Origin: a virus
IMG/VR virus record: IMGVR_UViG_3300021467_000006
Span: 32,321 to 96,320 of that record
Direction: 5' to 3' (one strand)
DNA: 64,000 bases
A program made the position numbers and the translations under genes. The notes under the pieces were generated by a model, which saw nothing but the letters and a program-made list of their open reading frames with translations, had not been told where the DNA came from and ran no database searches. Below, piece by piece: positions 1 to 7,954 of the stretch. Each line of letters begins with the position of its first letter. Within the stretch, counting starts at the first letter, position 1.

Positions 1-2127
1 AATAGAGCTATTGATAAAATGCTCTATGGGGGATTACCTTTTGGGCATCTTCATGAATTTTTTGGATTATCACAAACAGGCAAATGTGTAACTCCAGATA
101 CTTATCTTTTCAGCCCTGATTATGGCTTCATAATGATAGATGATATTATTTTCCCACCTTCTGGTTATAATCTCATAACGGGTAGATACTTCACAAAAAT
201 GAAAGATTTCCTACCTCCTAATTATTGGTGGGAATTGGATTATAAAATCTGTATAGAAGGAAAACAAAAACCGGAAGAAGTAGATAAGATATATTTTGCA
301 AAAAATGAAAAAGTCATAAGAATCATAACTTATAATGGATTCACAATAGCAGGCACTCCAGATCATAAAATAGAGGTTATAGATAAAAATGGAAAAGTAA
401 TAGATAAAGAACTACGAGAAATCACAAAAGATGATGAAATCAAAATAGAATTACCCAATGTAACTGAATGTCCTGGAAATAATAAACTGCCTAAATATGA
501 AATAGTAGATGAAGAAGCAATAATAGATTATTCCATATTAACAGAATTGCCTGTTGAATTGACCAATGATCTGGTAAGTTTAATAGCTTTATTGCTTACG
601 TTTTATGAATATAAAGATGGGGTTATATCTACCTTACCTACACAACAGTTTTCTTTGAATCAAATGAAAAGCGCAGATATACGCAAAACATTCAGGTTAT
701 TGCTATCCAGAGTAATAAATGTAAGCAATGAAGAACTAGATCCAAGCGAGAATATAACCCAACAATTAATACCTTATTTGTTGAATATTGGAGTAGCCTT
801 GAATTTTCCTATAGGAGCCAGATTTGTACCTTTCTGCTTATTAAGAGCTTCTAAGGATAAGATATTACGTTTCATAATAGAATTCATGGCTCTGAATGGA
901 AGAATGGAAAAGAAGAAATATTCTGTATTTTCTTTCTCATTTTATATACTTTATTTCATAAAGCTATATTTGGAATCATTAGGAATACAATCTAGAGGCT
1001 TTTATACATCTTCTGATGAAGATAAAGATTTTAGATATATAAATGTAATAACCCCTTTCCAAATGACCAGGTTAAGCCTTAAATTCGATAGGCAAAATAT
1101 AGCTAAATTATTGAATCTTGTGGATGTAGACTTTATAGAGGAAAATTATCCTTCTAAATTTGCTTTAATGGTACAGTATGCTCATCCATATTTGGAAAAG
1201 GATTTAAGTTATGTAAAAACAACGCATGATAAAGTATATAAAATACAGAAATATAAAAGCGATGTTCTTGATATAGAAATGCCAATACAGCATAAATATC
1301 TTGCTAATGGTTTTGTATCTCATAATTCGTTTTTCTTACAGAAAGCGCTTGCAAATGCCCAAAAACAATATCCTCCTACAATTGGAATTATTTTAGATAG
1401 GGAAAAAGCATATACTACAAAGAGGGCTGAATTTCTAGGTATTGAAACTGATAAAGTTATACTAGCTAAACCAGCTTCCATACCAACCCCTGAAGCAGCA
1501 AAGGATTTCATATTAGGAACTGTCAATAAAATAAGAGATAAAGATCCTGATATGCACTATCACATTGTTGTTCTTATTGACTCCTTGGCTGCTTTTATGC
1601 CTAAAGGTCTAAAGGGTGAAGATATGGGCAAAAAAGCAAAAGCCATCCATGCTGCTTTCAGGGAATTGTTGGTAATTGATTCCAAGACAATGATTCTATT
1701 TTCCAATCATGTAACATTCAATCCCAATGCAATGTTTACCAGTCCTAAAACGAAAGCATGTGGCACTGCACCTGATTATCTCAGAACCTGTGGTATAGCT
1801 CTGGATGCAAAAAAACCCATAAAAATAGGTACTAAACAGGTAGGGGTATATTTAGAAGTTATTGTGGATAAAACACGCCGTGGCCCCAGTTTCTCACGCA
1901 CAGTTATTCCTTTCTTTTTTGCTACAGGAGTTCCAGAATGGGGTGGTTATGATAGATATTTAGCATTTGAAGGAGTATTAACTCCTACCAATAAGCAAAA
2001 ATTCAATAAAATAACAGATAATAGCTTTGAATATATCTATGAAGATAAAGATACCGGTGAAAAATATAAAATAAAGGCCGGTAATGAAAAACAATTAATA
2101 GCATTATGCAAGAAATTCAATCTTTAA
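1..2127 (+). CDS. RecA/UvsX-like recombinase with in-frame intein, 5' partial
   Basis: Homologous-recombination ATPase that would form filaments on single-stranded DNA. The reading frame is open back to base 1 and reads a typical RecA-family lead-in (GGLPFGHLHEFFG) into the Walker A, so the true start lies upstream of the window; ATG 19 is probably internal. Walker A is GLSQTGK, interrupted after Lys by an intein, and resumes with S-F-F-L at 1327. Walker B is VVLIDSL near 1570. The C-terminal part has the RecA core (EAKDFILGTV, SNHVTFNP, KTRRGPSFSR). It starts a recombination block with gp47/gp46-like genes. Family assignment is firm; RecA versus UvsX type is not settled. Confidence 0.85.
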   Translation, partial: NRAIDKMLYGGLPFGHLHEFFGLSQTGKCVTPDTYLFSPDYGFIMIDDIIFPPSGYNLITGRYFTKMKDFLPPNYWWELDYKICIEGKQKPEEVDKIYFAKNEKVIRIITYNGFTIAGTPDHKIEVIDKNGKVIDKELREITKDDEIKIELPNVTECPGNNKLPKYEIVDEEAIIDYSILTELPVELTNDLVSLIALLLTFYEYKDGVISTLPTQQFSLNQMKSADIRKTFRLLLSRVINVSNEELDPSENITQQLIPYLLNIGVALNFPIGARFVPFCLLRASKDKILRFIIEFMALNGRMEKKKYSVFSFSFYILYFIKLYLESLGIQSRGFYTSSDEDKDFRYINVITPFQMTRLSLKFDRQNIAKLLNLVDVDFIEENYPSKFALMVQYAHPYLEKDLSYVKTTHDKVYKIQKYKSDVLDIEMPIQHKYLANGFVSHNSFFLQKALANAQKQYPPTIGIILDREKAYTTKRAEFLGIETDKVILAKPASIPTPEAAKDFILGTVNKIRDKDPDMHYHIVVLIDSLAAFMPKGLKGEDMGKKAKAIHAAFRELLVIDSKTMILFSNHVTFNPNAMFTSPKTKACGTAPDYLRTCGIALDAKKPIKIGTKQVGVYLEVIVDKTRRGPSFSRTVIPFFFATGVPEWGGYDRYLAFEGVLTPTNKQKFNKITDNSFEYIYEDKDTGEKYKIKAGNEKQLIALCKKFNL
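85..1326 (+). other. Intein in the Walker A (P-loop) of the recombinase, about 414 aa
   Basis: The first intein residue is Cys (codon at 85), the last two are His-Asn (1321-1326), and the following extein residue is Ser: the classical splice-junction chemistry. N-terminal block CVTPDTYLF and C-terminal block KYLANGFVSHN are Hint-domain motifs; a block-B-like TPDH with Thr and His lies near residue 118. The middle (about residues 184-300) matches the spacing of a two-motif LAGLIDADG homing endonuclease. Its second motif reads roughly EFMALNG where LFDADG is expected, so the catalytic aspartate is replaced by Asn. Splicing probably restores GLSQTGK-SFF. Confidence 0.9.
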
Positions 2128-2139
2128 AAGGAGGTTATA

Positions 2140-2421
2140 ATGACAGAAACAAATTTAAAAGATTATGAAATTTTAGAAGAATTTAAAGATTTCAATGTAA
2201 CTGTTTTAATAAATAAAGAATATAATAAAGTTCTTGTTATGCTGGGTTATAGAGGATTAACAATAGAATTCAAACTCATAGAATTCATAACAATCATAAC
2301 TACTCTTGCTCAAGCTGCTTCTAAGTTAGATATATCCAGAATAAACATGGAAAGTGAAATCGCAAATTTAGAACAAGAACTAAAAGAAGCTGTAAGTCTG
2401 ATAAAAGAAGGTAAGAAATAG
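2140..2421 (+). CDS. Hypothetical protein with C-terminal coiled coil
   Basis: A 93-residue protein of no recognised family. The C-terminal third (about residues 65-93) is charged and heptad-like. A strong ribosome site (AAAGGAGG) lies 7 bases before the ATG. It sits between the recombinase and the gp47-like nuclease, and its stop codon directly abuts the next start at 2422, so it is translated with the recombination genes and may be an accessory to them. That role is inferred from position only. Confidence 0.75.
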   Translation: MTETNLKDYEILEEFKDFNVTVLINKEYNKVLVMLGYRGLTIEFKLIEFITIITTLAQAASKLDISRINMESEIANLEQELKEAVSLIKEGKK

Positions 2422-3459
2422 ATGTTAATAGTTGGAGATCTGCACGCTAAAAGGAACTATATATATGATGAAGAACATATCTCTAAGGATAGGTTCTTAA
2501 GATGCTTTACTTTGCTTTTTGAAAAACTAGCAAAATTAGCTATAAAACTAGATGAAGATACTGTTATCTTTACAGGGGATATTATTGATACTTCTGAAAC
2601 AATAGATGCTGTTGTTTTTGATACAGTTACAACAAATTTTGAAACTTTAAAAAATACCATAGAGAATATTTTTATTCTCTGCGGAAATCATGATAGAGTT
2701 AAAGTAAAAAATTATGATTTTACACCTCTTGATATTTTTAGATATATTCATATCCACGTTATTACTCATCCCTCAGTATATATGAAAAATGTGTATTTTT
2801 TACCTTATGGTTATGATGTTCATAATTTTGATAAAAATGAACATTATGAAATTATGATAACACATTTAGCTAATAAATTATCTTCTCCTTTCGATAAAGA
2901 AGCCATAAACCCTGCTATTCTTCCTGCAGATATCATAATAAATGGGCATATTCATAAAACCGAACAATTCAAACTAAAAAACAATAAAACATTCATAAAC
3001 ATTGGAGTTCCTTATCCAACAAGAAAAGGGGAAGAAAAGTGGAAAAACAGGATAATACAGATAAAAGATGGTAAAATAAAATCGCATCCGCTTCATATAC
3101 ATAAAGTTCAATATAAAAAAGTAGAAGATCTTTCATTAATAACAAAAATAAAACCAGATAAAAATTATGAAATAAATACATTATATCTTACAATTCCAAC
3201 TTCAGAAGATATTTCTAATGATGAAATAAAATCTAATTTAGAAGGTTTCGATTCTATATATATTTTCAGGGAAAAGAAAGCTGTAGTTAAAAATCATGAA
3301 AAAGTTATGATAAATAAATTATCTAAAACCAAGCTATTTAGAAGCCTTCTAAAAGAATTTCATTCCGATTATCTTGATAAAAAACTCATGTATAAATATG
3401 GAATGAATATAATAAAAGAGGTAGATCAGGAATATGGCGAAAGCTCTGATATCCTGTAA
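2422..3459 (+). CDS. SbcD/Mre11/gp47-like exonuclease subunit (metallophosphoesterase)
   Basis: Calcineurin-like metallophosphoesterase of 345 aa. Metal-binding motifs in order are GDLH (residues 5-8), GDIID (about 53-57), GNHD (about 93-96), THLAN (about 150) and GHIH (175-178). This is the pattern of SbcD, Mre11 and phage T4 gp47, the nuclease partner of a Rad50-like ATPase. That ATPase is encoded just downstream (4161-6068), separated by one gene that overlaps this one by 26 bases. Expected role: DNA end processing for recombination-dependent replication. The C-terminal capping region is divergent. Confidence 0.88.
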   Translation: MLIVGDLHAKRNYIYDEEHISKDRFLRCFTLLFEKLAKLAIKLDEDTVIFTGDIIDTSETIDAVVFDTVTTNFETLKNTIENIFILCGNHDRVKVKNYDFTPLDIFRYIHIHVITHPSVYMKNVYFLPYGYDVHNFDKNEHYEIMITHLANKLSSPFDKEAINPAILPADIIINGHIHKTEQFKLKNNKTFINIGVPYPTRKGEEKWKNRIIQIKDGKIKSHPLHIHKVQYKKVEDLSLITKIKPDKNYEINTLYLTIPTSEDISNDEIKSNLEGFDSIYIFREKKAVVKNHEKVMINKLSKTKLFRSLLKEFHSDYLDKKLMYKYGMNIIKEVDQEYGESSDIL

Positions 3460-4219
3460 GAATTGTGGTAAAGAAAAAGAAGTCATAATAACCGCTAAAG
3501 ACAGCCTTCCTAAATTCTGTAGTAGAGAATGTTCAATAGAATATATGAAAGGAAAATCTCATCCTCCTAAGAGAATCTGGACTAAAAAGCAGGATGATCT
3601 CATAAGATTTGCTTATAGCAATTTCAAAACTTCTACAAAAGCCTTAGATTATTTGCAGGAACAGGATGTATTTAAAGGTTATAAAAGAATTACATTATCA
3701 AAAAGAGCAACAAAATTAGGAATAGCCAAGAACATCAAAACAACCAAAAAGCTGACTAAAGAAGAAATAGAAATAATAGAGAGATTTATAGGAACTAAAT
3801 CCGCAAAAGAAATAGCAAGGATGTTAAGAAGGAAGGGATATAATAGAACCTGGCGGACAATACAATACTATTGCAATAAACGAGGAAATAGCTATAAACT
3901 CGATTATTATACTTTAGAAGAAGTCAGAGAGATCCTAGGTTTTCCATCCAGAAAGCAGATGTATAAATGGTTAGAAGATGGCTTATTAATATATGGAGGA
4001 AAGGATGGAAAAAAGCATGTTATAAAACCCATAGCAATAGCTAAATTCATACGAGAATATCCTTTTGAATTGATAAGATATAAAGTGGATTTACCCTTTG
4101 TGGTTGCTTTATTAGACGAATTTAAACCGCACCAAACTAAGAATTGGAGTTGTAAAAAACATGAATTTAAAATTCATACGACTGAAAGCAAGGAACTTCA
4201 GAAGCCTGAAGAATATTGA
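3434..4219 (+). CDS. Multi-module DNA-binding protein (zinc finger, SANT/HTH-like, MerR/excisionase-like)
   Basis: 261 aa. The N-terminus has a CxxC...CxxxC zinc finger (Cys 8, 11, 29, 33). Next come two helix-turn-helix-like segments: a SANT/Myb-like stretch beginning W-T-K-K-Q-D-D-L near residue 50, and another beginning LTKEEIEIIERF near 105. The C-terminal part (about 160-240) reads like a MerR or excisionase winged helix (YTLEEVREILGFPSR). The gene overlaps both gp47-like (26 bases) and gp46-like (59 bases) genes, so it is translationally tied to them. It may recruit the nuclease to DNA or regulate it; that is inference. Confidence 0.7.
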   Translation: MAKALISCKNCGKEKEVIITAKDSLPKFCSRECSIEYMKGKSHPPKRIWTKKQDDLIRFAYSNFKTSTKALDYLQEQDVFKGYKRITLSKRATKLGIAKNIKTTKKLTKEEIEIIERFIGTKSAKEIARMLRRKGYNRTWRTIQYYCNKRGNSYKLDYYTLEEVREILGFPSRKQMYKWLEDGLLIYGGKDGKKHVIKPIAIAKFIREYPFELIRYKVDLPFVVALLDEFKPHQTKNWSCKKHEFKIHTTESKELQKPEEY

Positions 4220-6068
4220 TATAGATTTAGACCATCAAACAATAAGGCAAATAATAGGTATAAATGAAGATGAAGGCGGTTCTAATGGTAGTGGAAAGAG
4301 TAATATTTTACAGGCTTTTTGTTGGTGTTTATATGGAGAAACCTTTCCAAAATTACAGGCAGATGCAGTATTAAATGATAAATTAAAACGTGATTGTGAA
4401 GTATCTGTAGAATTCATAAGAAATAATAAGCATTATAAAGTAATAAGATATAGAAATCATAAAGAATACTCCAATAAGCTAAGAATTTTTGAGGATAATG
4501 TTGATATATCTTTTCATAAAGTCAATCAGGATTTCCTCAATAGCCTTCTTGGATTAAATTTCAAGTTGTTTCATTTCTGCAATATCTTTCAAATAGAAAG
4601 AGATTCCCTTTTTAAGATGACTGAATCGAAAAGGAAGATGTTCTTCGAGGAATTTATACAGGATATAAAATTCTTCAGGGTATTTTGTTTCGATAAGACC
4701 AAGGAATATATAAAAGAAAAAGAAGATAAATTGCAGGAATTAAATACTGATCTACAGAAAATAGATACTACTTTATTTATGTTAGATGATTCTCTAAAGC
4801 ATAAAGAAGCTAAATTAAATACATTAAAAAAAGGGCTAAAAAACGATTATGATAAATTGAATGAACAGGAAAAGAAGCTAAAGAATAAATTAGAAACTAT
4901 TTCTGAAGAAATGAATAAACTAAAGAAACTTATAAATAATGATAGAATTTCCAAATTGATGAATGATCTAACATTTTTGAAATCTGAAATACAGGAAGCT
5001 ACCAAAAATAAAATGGAGTTGGAATTCAAAATAAAAAGATATGAAGATGAATTGGATATACTGCAGAAGAATTTAGATTCCATAAGTAAAGATTTGCTCA
5101 GATATTCCAAAGGAATTTGCCCTTTCTGTTTTACCGATTTAAAGAAGTATAAATCCAAGAAACTGCAAAAGCATATAAATAAGTTAGAAAAACAACAAAA
5201 AGAATTTAAAAACAAGATATCCGAAAGTATAAATAATGCTACTGAAACACAAAAAGAATATGAAAAAACATTGAAAGAAATATCTTCTGATGAAGAACTG
5301 GCAGAAAAAATAGAGAAAGAAATAGAAGCAATAAACGCAGAAAATATAAATGCTAGGATGAAATATGATGATTATAACTATATGAAAGTCAAAATAGAAT
5401 CCGAAATAGATTTAATAGCTGATAAGAAGGAATTACTTTTAGCAAAGAAAAAAGAAATAAAAAATCTGAGGGATGAAATAATCGAACTGGAAGGCAAAAT
5501 AAACAAAATTAAAAATAATGAAAAAGAAATCAATTCAACTGTAAAAACAATAAAAAGCGATCTAGAGCATTTAAATATATTAAAACAGCTATTCAGAGTA
5601 TCCTTACCAAATAAACTTATATCTTCTTTTGTGGATATGTTTGAGTATTATATGAATAAATTTATCAATATGATGGAATTTCAAACTTTTAATATAGTAA
5701 TGGAACCAGAAAAGAACACTGAAGGAGAAATAACCAAGATACCGATATATGTTATCAGGTATGATGGCATACCTAAGAATTTTAATGAGCTTTCAGGCGG
5801 AGAGAGGCAAAGATTAATACTTGCAGAAATACTTGCAATAAAACAAATAGTAGAAGAGTTGGTTGATGTATCATACAATATATTATGGCTAGATGAGATC
5901 TTGGACATTTCCCTGGATACCGCTGGATCTACAAAAATAAAAGATTTATTAATCAAAATACGAGAAAAGCAGGGGTATTCAATAGAATTAATCTCTCATT
6001 CTCAGGATTTAATCTTTGAAAACAAATTAATAATTAGAAAAAGAGATGGTTGGAGCACAATAAGCTAA
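4161..6068 (+). CDS. SbcC/Rad50/gp46-like ATPase of the recombination nuclease
   Basis: SMC-like ABC ATPase of 635 aa. Walker A is GGSNGSGKS (about residues 39-47), followed by long heptad-rich coiled coils (about 170-520). A CPFC zinc hook sits at about 320-323 at the coil tip. The ABC signature is LSGGERQRL (about 543-551), Walker B is ILWLDEILD (about 574) and the switch is SHSQD. This is the partner of the SbcD/gp47-like protein: ATP-driven DNA end resection. The start overlaps the previous gene by 59 bases. All key motifs are intact. Confidence 0.93.
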   Translation: MNLKFIRLKARNFRSLKNIDIDLDHQTIRQIIGINEDEGGSNGSGKSNILQAFCWCLYGETFPKLQADAVLNDKLKRDCEVSVEFIRNNKHYKVIRYRNHKEYSNKLRIFEDNVDISFHKVNQDFLNSLLGLNFKLFHFCNIFQIERDSLFKMTESKRKMFFEEFIQDIKFFRVFCFDKTKEYIKEKEDKLQELNTDLQKIDTTLFMLDDSLKHKEAKLNTLKKGLKNDYDKLNEQEKKLKNKLETISEEMNKLKKLINNDRISKLMNDLTFLKSEIQEATKNKMELEFKIKRYEDELDILQKNLDSISKDLLRYSKGICPFCFTDLKKYKSKKLQKHINKLEKQQKEFKNKISESINNATETQKEYEKTLKEISSDEELAEKIEKEIEAINAENINARMKYDDYNYMKVKIESEIDLIADKKELLLAKKKEIKNLRDEIIELEGKINKIKNNEKEINSTVKTIKSDLEHLNILKQLFRVSLPNKLISSFVDMFEYYMNKFINMMEFQTFNIVMEPEKNTEGEITKIPIYVIRYDGIPKNFNELSGGERQRLILAEILAIKQIVEELVDVSYNILWLDEILDISLDTAGSTKIKDLLIKIREKQGYSIELISHSQDLIFENKLIIRKRDGWSTIS

Positions 6069-6076
6069 TTTTATGC

Positions 6077-6105
6077 TTGACAAAACTTTAAATCCGTAGT
6101 ATTAT
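6077..6105 (+). promoter_or_regulatory. Sigma70-type promoter
   Basis: TTGACA at 6077-6082, a 17-base spacer and TATTAT at 6100-6105, followed 40 bases later by the first gene of a new cluster (6149). Consensus -35 and ideal spacing make this a convincing promoter recognised by host RNA polymerase. Confidence 0.7.
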
Positions 6106-6148
6106 TTGAGCCAACATTAAGAGATATAAAACAAAAAAGGAGTTAATT

Positions 6149-6394
6149 ATGGTTTTTCAACAGTTTTTCTTATTAGGAATTATATTCTTTTTAATCATAA
6201 TTTTAATACCCTTCCATAAGAAAAACAAATTTCCGCTAATAAATTTAGATACTGAACCACAAATAGATTGGGCAACATATATTCAATTACTAAGAAGAAA
6301 AGAAAGGGAGGATAAAAATGTTATTGAAAGGAAAAGCATGTTTTCGAGGATTAGGGAAAAACTTGAGAGAAGAAATCAAAAAGATCCAGCCTGA
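6149..6394 (+). CDS. Small single-pass membrane protein
   Basis: 81 aa. Residues about 5-23 are a strongly hydrophobic helix followed by a basic stretch (HKKNK), predicting a membrane anchor with a charged cytoplasmic tail rich in Arg, Lys and Glu. A ribosome site (AAAAGGAG) precedes the ATG, and this is the first gene after the promoter at 6077-6105. The last 77 bases overlap the next gene. No family recognised. Confidence 0.65.
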   Translation: MVFQQFFLLGIIFFLIIILIPFHKKNKFPLINLDTEPQIDWATYIQLLRRKEREDKNVIERKSMFSRIREKLERRNQKDPA

Positions 6395-6704
6395 TTCAAT
6401 AAAATGCCAAATAAATTATGATGGAAGATATGTAGTATTTGTCATTTATAAAGATAACAAGTCTTACGTTGGAACCGCAATTTGCAGCGTTTTGGATGTT
6501 TTTGATGAATATGAGGGTAAAAACAAAGCTGCTGGAAGAGCAGTAAAAGCATATAAAAAAGGCGAAAGCTCTGAAAAGGTTAGAAGGGATTTTTATGATT
6601 TCCCTAATGGCTGGACTGTAAGACAGGTTATAAATGTTATCAGCCATCCTTTCAGCCATAAATCTTTGGTATTAGATAAAGAAGAAGTGTATATAGGATA
6701 CTAA
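6318..6704 (+). CDS. Hypothetical protein, paralogue of the next gene
   Basis: 128 aa, with a strong ribosome site (GGGAGG) 7 bases upstream. Residues about 30-115 align with the neighbour at 6708-7097: both share the patterns IYKD, AICSxLD, NKAxGRAxxAY and a W-T-x-x-Q near the end. The two look like a tandem duplication. Function unknown; the size suggests an early host-takeover type protein, but nothing in the sequence proves it. Confidence 0.7.
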   Translation: MLLKGKACFRGLGKNLREEIKKIQPDSIKCQINYDGRYVVFVIYKDNKSYVGTAICSVLDVFDEYEGKNKAAGRAVKAYKKGESSEKVRRDFYDFPNGWTVRQVINVISHPFSHKSLVLDKEEVYIGY

Positions 6705-6707
6705 ATT

Positions 6708-7097
6708 ATGTTTATTAAAATCCGAAATAAGTATTTTAAATATATAAATAAGAAGCTAAAGAAAAAATTAAAAGAGATAAATCCAGATCATGTGAATATT
6801 GGAGTTAATGGGAACATAACTACATGTGAAATATATAAAGATGGAGGCGTAGCAATAGGTTTAGCTATATGTAGTACTTTAGACATCTTTGATATGAGAA
6901 TAGGTGTTAATAAGGCTGTAGGGAGGGCTATCAGAGCTTATGTTACTAAACACCACAGTGGTAGAATAAGAAAGAGCTATGATGCCTTCCCTAAGACTTG
7001 GACGTTAGAACAGGCAAGAAACGTATTAAAGGTAGATTCTTTTTTCAAATCAAGATTTTTCAACTATATCCCAAAGGGAAGAATACCTCCCGCATAA
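6708..7097 (+). CDS. Hypothetical protein, paralogue of the previous gene
   Basis: 129 aa, starting 3 bases after the previous stop. It shares a basic N-terminus and the core (IYKDGG, LAICSTLDIFD, NKAVGRAIRAY, FPKTWTLEQ) with the protein from 6318-6704. The duplicated pair differ at both ends. Function not recognised. Confidence 0.68.
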   Translation: MFIKIRNKYFKYINKKLKKKLKEINPDHVNIGVNGNITTCEIYKDGGVAIGLAICSTLDIFDMRIGVNKAVGRAIRAYVTKHHSGRIRKSYDAFPKTWTLEQARNVLKVDSFFKSRFFNYIPKGRIPPA

Positions 7098-7108
7098 AGG
7101 GTAGCAGT

Positions 7109-7423
7109 ATGAACTCAAAAGAATTTCATATGAGAAAGGGCAGATTTTTTATATCTACCGATCTCCTCAATGATAATAGATCTCTAAAAATTATGATTAG
7201 GGCTTTCATTTGGTTACAGTTCATACCAATTGATGTAAGATGGGATTTCATACATCATAGATTTGAATATACAGGCTATTCACCTAGATTTGAACCAATC
7301 GAGGAGGGCAGCATTATGCCTGTTTATGTATTAAAAACTAATATAATCAAAAACAAATTAAAATTTAATCTCAAAAAAATAGGTATTATTGATTTTTCTG
7401 TTGACATGAGTTTAAGTTCATAG
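7109..7423 (+). CDS. Hypothetical protein, 104 aa
   Basis: The frame is open further upstream, but ATG 7109 is chosen because it follows an AAAGGG ribosome site and avoids a long overlap with the previous gene. It has a basic N-terminus, a hydrophobic centre (IMIRAFIWLQF) and no recognised domain. The end of the gene contains the TTGACA of the promoter for the downstream RNA array. Confidence 0.55.
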   Translation: MNSKEFHMRKGRFFISTDLLNDNRSLKIMIRAFIWLQFIPIDVRWDFIHHRFEYTGYSPRFEPIEEGSIMPVYVLKTNIIKNKLKFNLKKIGIIDFSVDMSLSS

Positions 7424-7429
7424 TATATT
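7401..7429 (+). promoter_or_regulatory. Strong sigma70-type promoter for the small-RNA array
   Basis: Consensus TTGACA at 7401-7406, exactly 17 bases, then TATATT at 7424-7429; a second TATAAT overlaps at 7429-7434. The predicted start is near 7436, just before the first structured RNA at 7445. This architecture supports high expression of the RNAs. Confidence 0.8.
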
Positions 7430-7444
7430 ATAATTCAAGTTGAT

Positions 7445-7537
7445 GGGTAGGCAAGTTCTTAACTGCCTTGGTAAAAATTTATTTGTTACATTTTTTCAGC
7501 CAATCCTAAACCTCCTGGCAGAGCCACTTGCCTACTC
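7445..7537 (+). ncRNA. Y-RNA-like structured RNA 1
   Basis: A perfect 10-bp closing stem (7447-7456 with 7526-7535, extendable to 12 bp with a G-U pair) leads into an asymmetric internal loop (7457-7462 against 7522-7525). A second stem follows (CTGCC 7463-7467 with GGCAG 7517-7521), capped by a large pyrimidine-rich loop. A long terminal helix with an internal loop and a pyrimidine-rich apical region is the general plan of Y RNAs, which bind Ro60; a Ro60-like gene follows. The class is inferred from layout and context, not from a database match. Confidence 0.6.
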
Positions 7538-7545
7538 AAATATCA

Positions 7546-7595
7546 AGGTTGGTTACAGCAAACAAAATGCCATGCGGAGGCTCTAACACCAACCT
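7546..7595 (+). ncRNA. Small structured RNA 2 (Ro60-associated family)
   Basis: 8-bp closing stem (7546-7553 with 7588-7595) followed by the family motif TACAGCAA at 7554-7561. A possible 3-bp D-arm-like hairpin GCA-N7-TGC follows. The 3' side ends in CCTG, as in units 3, 5 and 6. At 50 bases it is the shortest unit. Confidence 0.5.
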
Positions 7596-7620
7596 GTTTT
7601 AAAAAATTATTAACAATTAA

Positions 7621-7680
7621 GGCTGACTGCAGCAAATATAATCAATGGTTTTCAGAGGTTCGATCCCTCAAAAGTCAGCC
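7621..7680 (+). ncRNA. tRNA-like structured RNA 3
   Basis: 8-bp acceptor-like stem (GGCTGACT 7621-7628 with 7673-7680). The family motif TGCAGCAA sits at 7628-7635. A T-arm mimic has stem GAGG/CCTC (7655-7658, 7666-7669) and the canonical T-loop TTCGATC. The interior is too short for D and anticodon arms, so this is a tRNA mimic rather than a tRNA. Bacterial YrlA Y RNAs are known to contain such a tRNA-like module. Confidence 0.6.
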
Positions 7681-7691
7681 TGTAAAAAGTT

Positions 7692-7758
7692 AGCGGGAAC
7701 TGGATGGCAGATGTTTTTCTACCCGAAAAATAGGATGGTTCGATTCCATCTTCCCGCT
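7692..7758 (+). ncRNA. tRNA-like structured RNA 4
   Basis: Eight-bp acceptor-like stem (7692-7699 with 7751-7758). A perfect 5-bp T-arm (GATGG/CCATC, loop TTCGATT, 7734-7750) abuts the acceptor exactly as in tRNA. An anticodon-like hairpin is T5/A5 with loop CTACCCG (7714-7730). The D-arm is reduced to a 3-bp CTG/CAG hairpin. The anticodon loop has a pyrimidine after the would-be ACC anticodon and no encoded CCA, so a decoding tRNA is unlikely. Confidence 0.6.
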
Positions 7759-7768
7759 CTTAAAAACA

Positions 7769-7830
7769 AGGGAGGTTACAGCAAGTTCTATGCAACTTAG
7801 CCTCATAAGCTAACCAGAAAATGCCTCCCT
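7769..7830 (+). ncRNA. tRNA-like structured RNA 5 with CAT anticodon-arm mimic
   Basis: Closing stem AGGGAGG (7769-7775) with 7824-7830. Family motif TACAGCAA at 7777-7784. D-arm-like GCA-N7-TGC at 7781-7793. A perfect 5-bp anticodon-arm-like hairpin TTAGC/GCTAA (7797-7801, 7809-7813) has the 7-base loop CTCATAA, identical in form to a CAT (Met/Ile2) anticodon loop. No T-arm can be drawn. It ends CCCTG like its siblings. Confidence 0.58.
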
Positions 7831-7852
7831 GTTCTTATGAAAATAAAGGCCA

Positions 7853-7918
7853 AGGCTGGGTACAGCAAACTTACGCTTATATAGCATCGGACTTTCGAAC
7901 TGATCTATAACCCAGCCT
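7853..7918 (+). ncRNA. Structured RNA 6 with bulged helix
   Basis: 9-bp closing stem (7853-7861 with 7910-7918), then the family motif TACAGCAA at 7861-7868 and a small AGC/GCT arm. A 10-bp hairpin (7880-7884 and 7886-7890 with 7900-7909) carries a single bulged C at 7885 and stacks directly on the closing stem. A bulged-C helix is a feature of Ro60-binding Y RNA stems. The Ro60-like gene starts 36 bases downstream. Confidence 0.58.
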
Positions 7919-7954
7919 GTTTATTAACCTTTTTAACAAATAGGAGGTCTCTCC

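Noticed and set aside
7692-7758. A functional tRNA gene
   Set aside because: T-arm and acceptor fit, but the D-arm is a 3-bp remnant, the position after the anticodon is a pyrimidine, and it sits within an array of other partial mimics.
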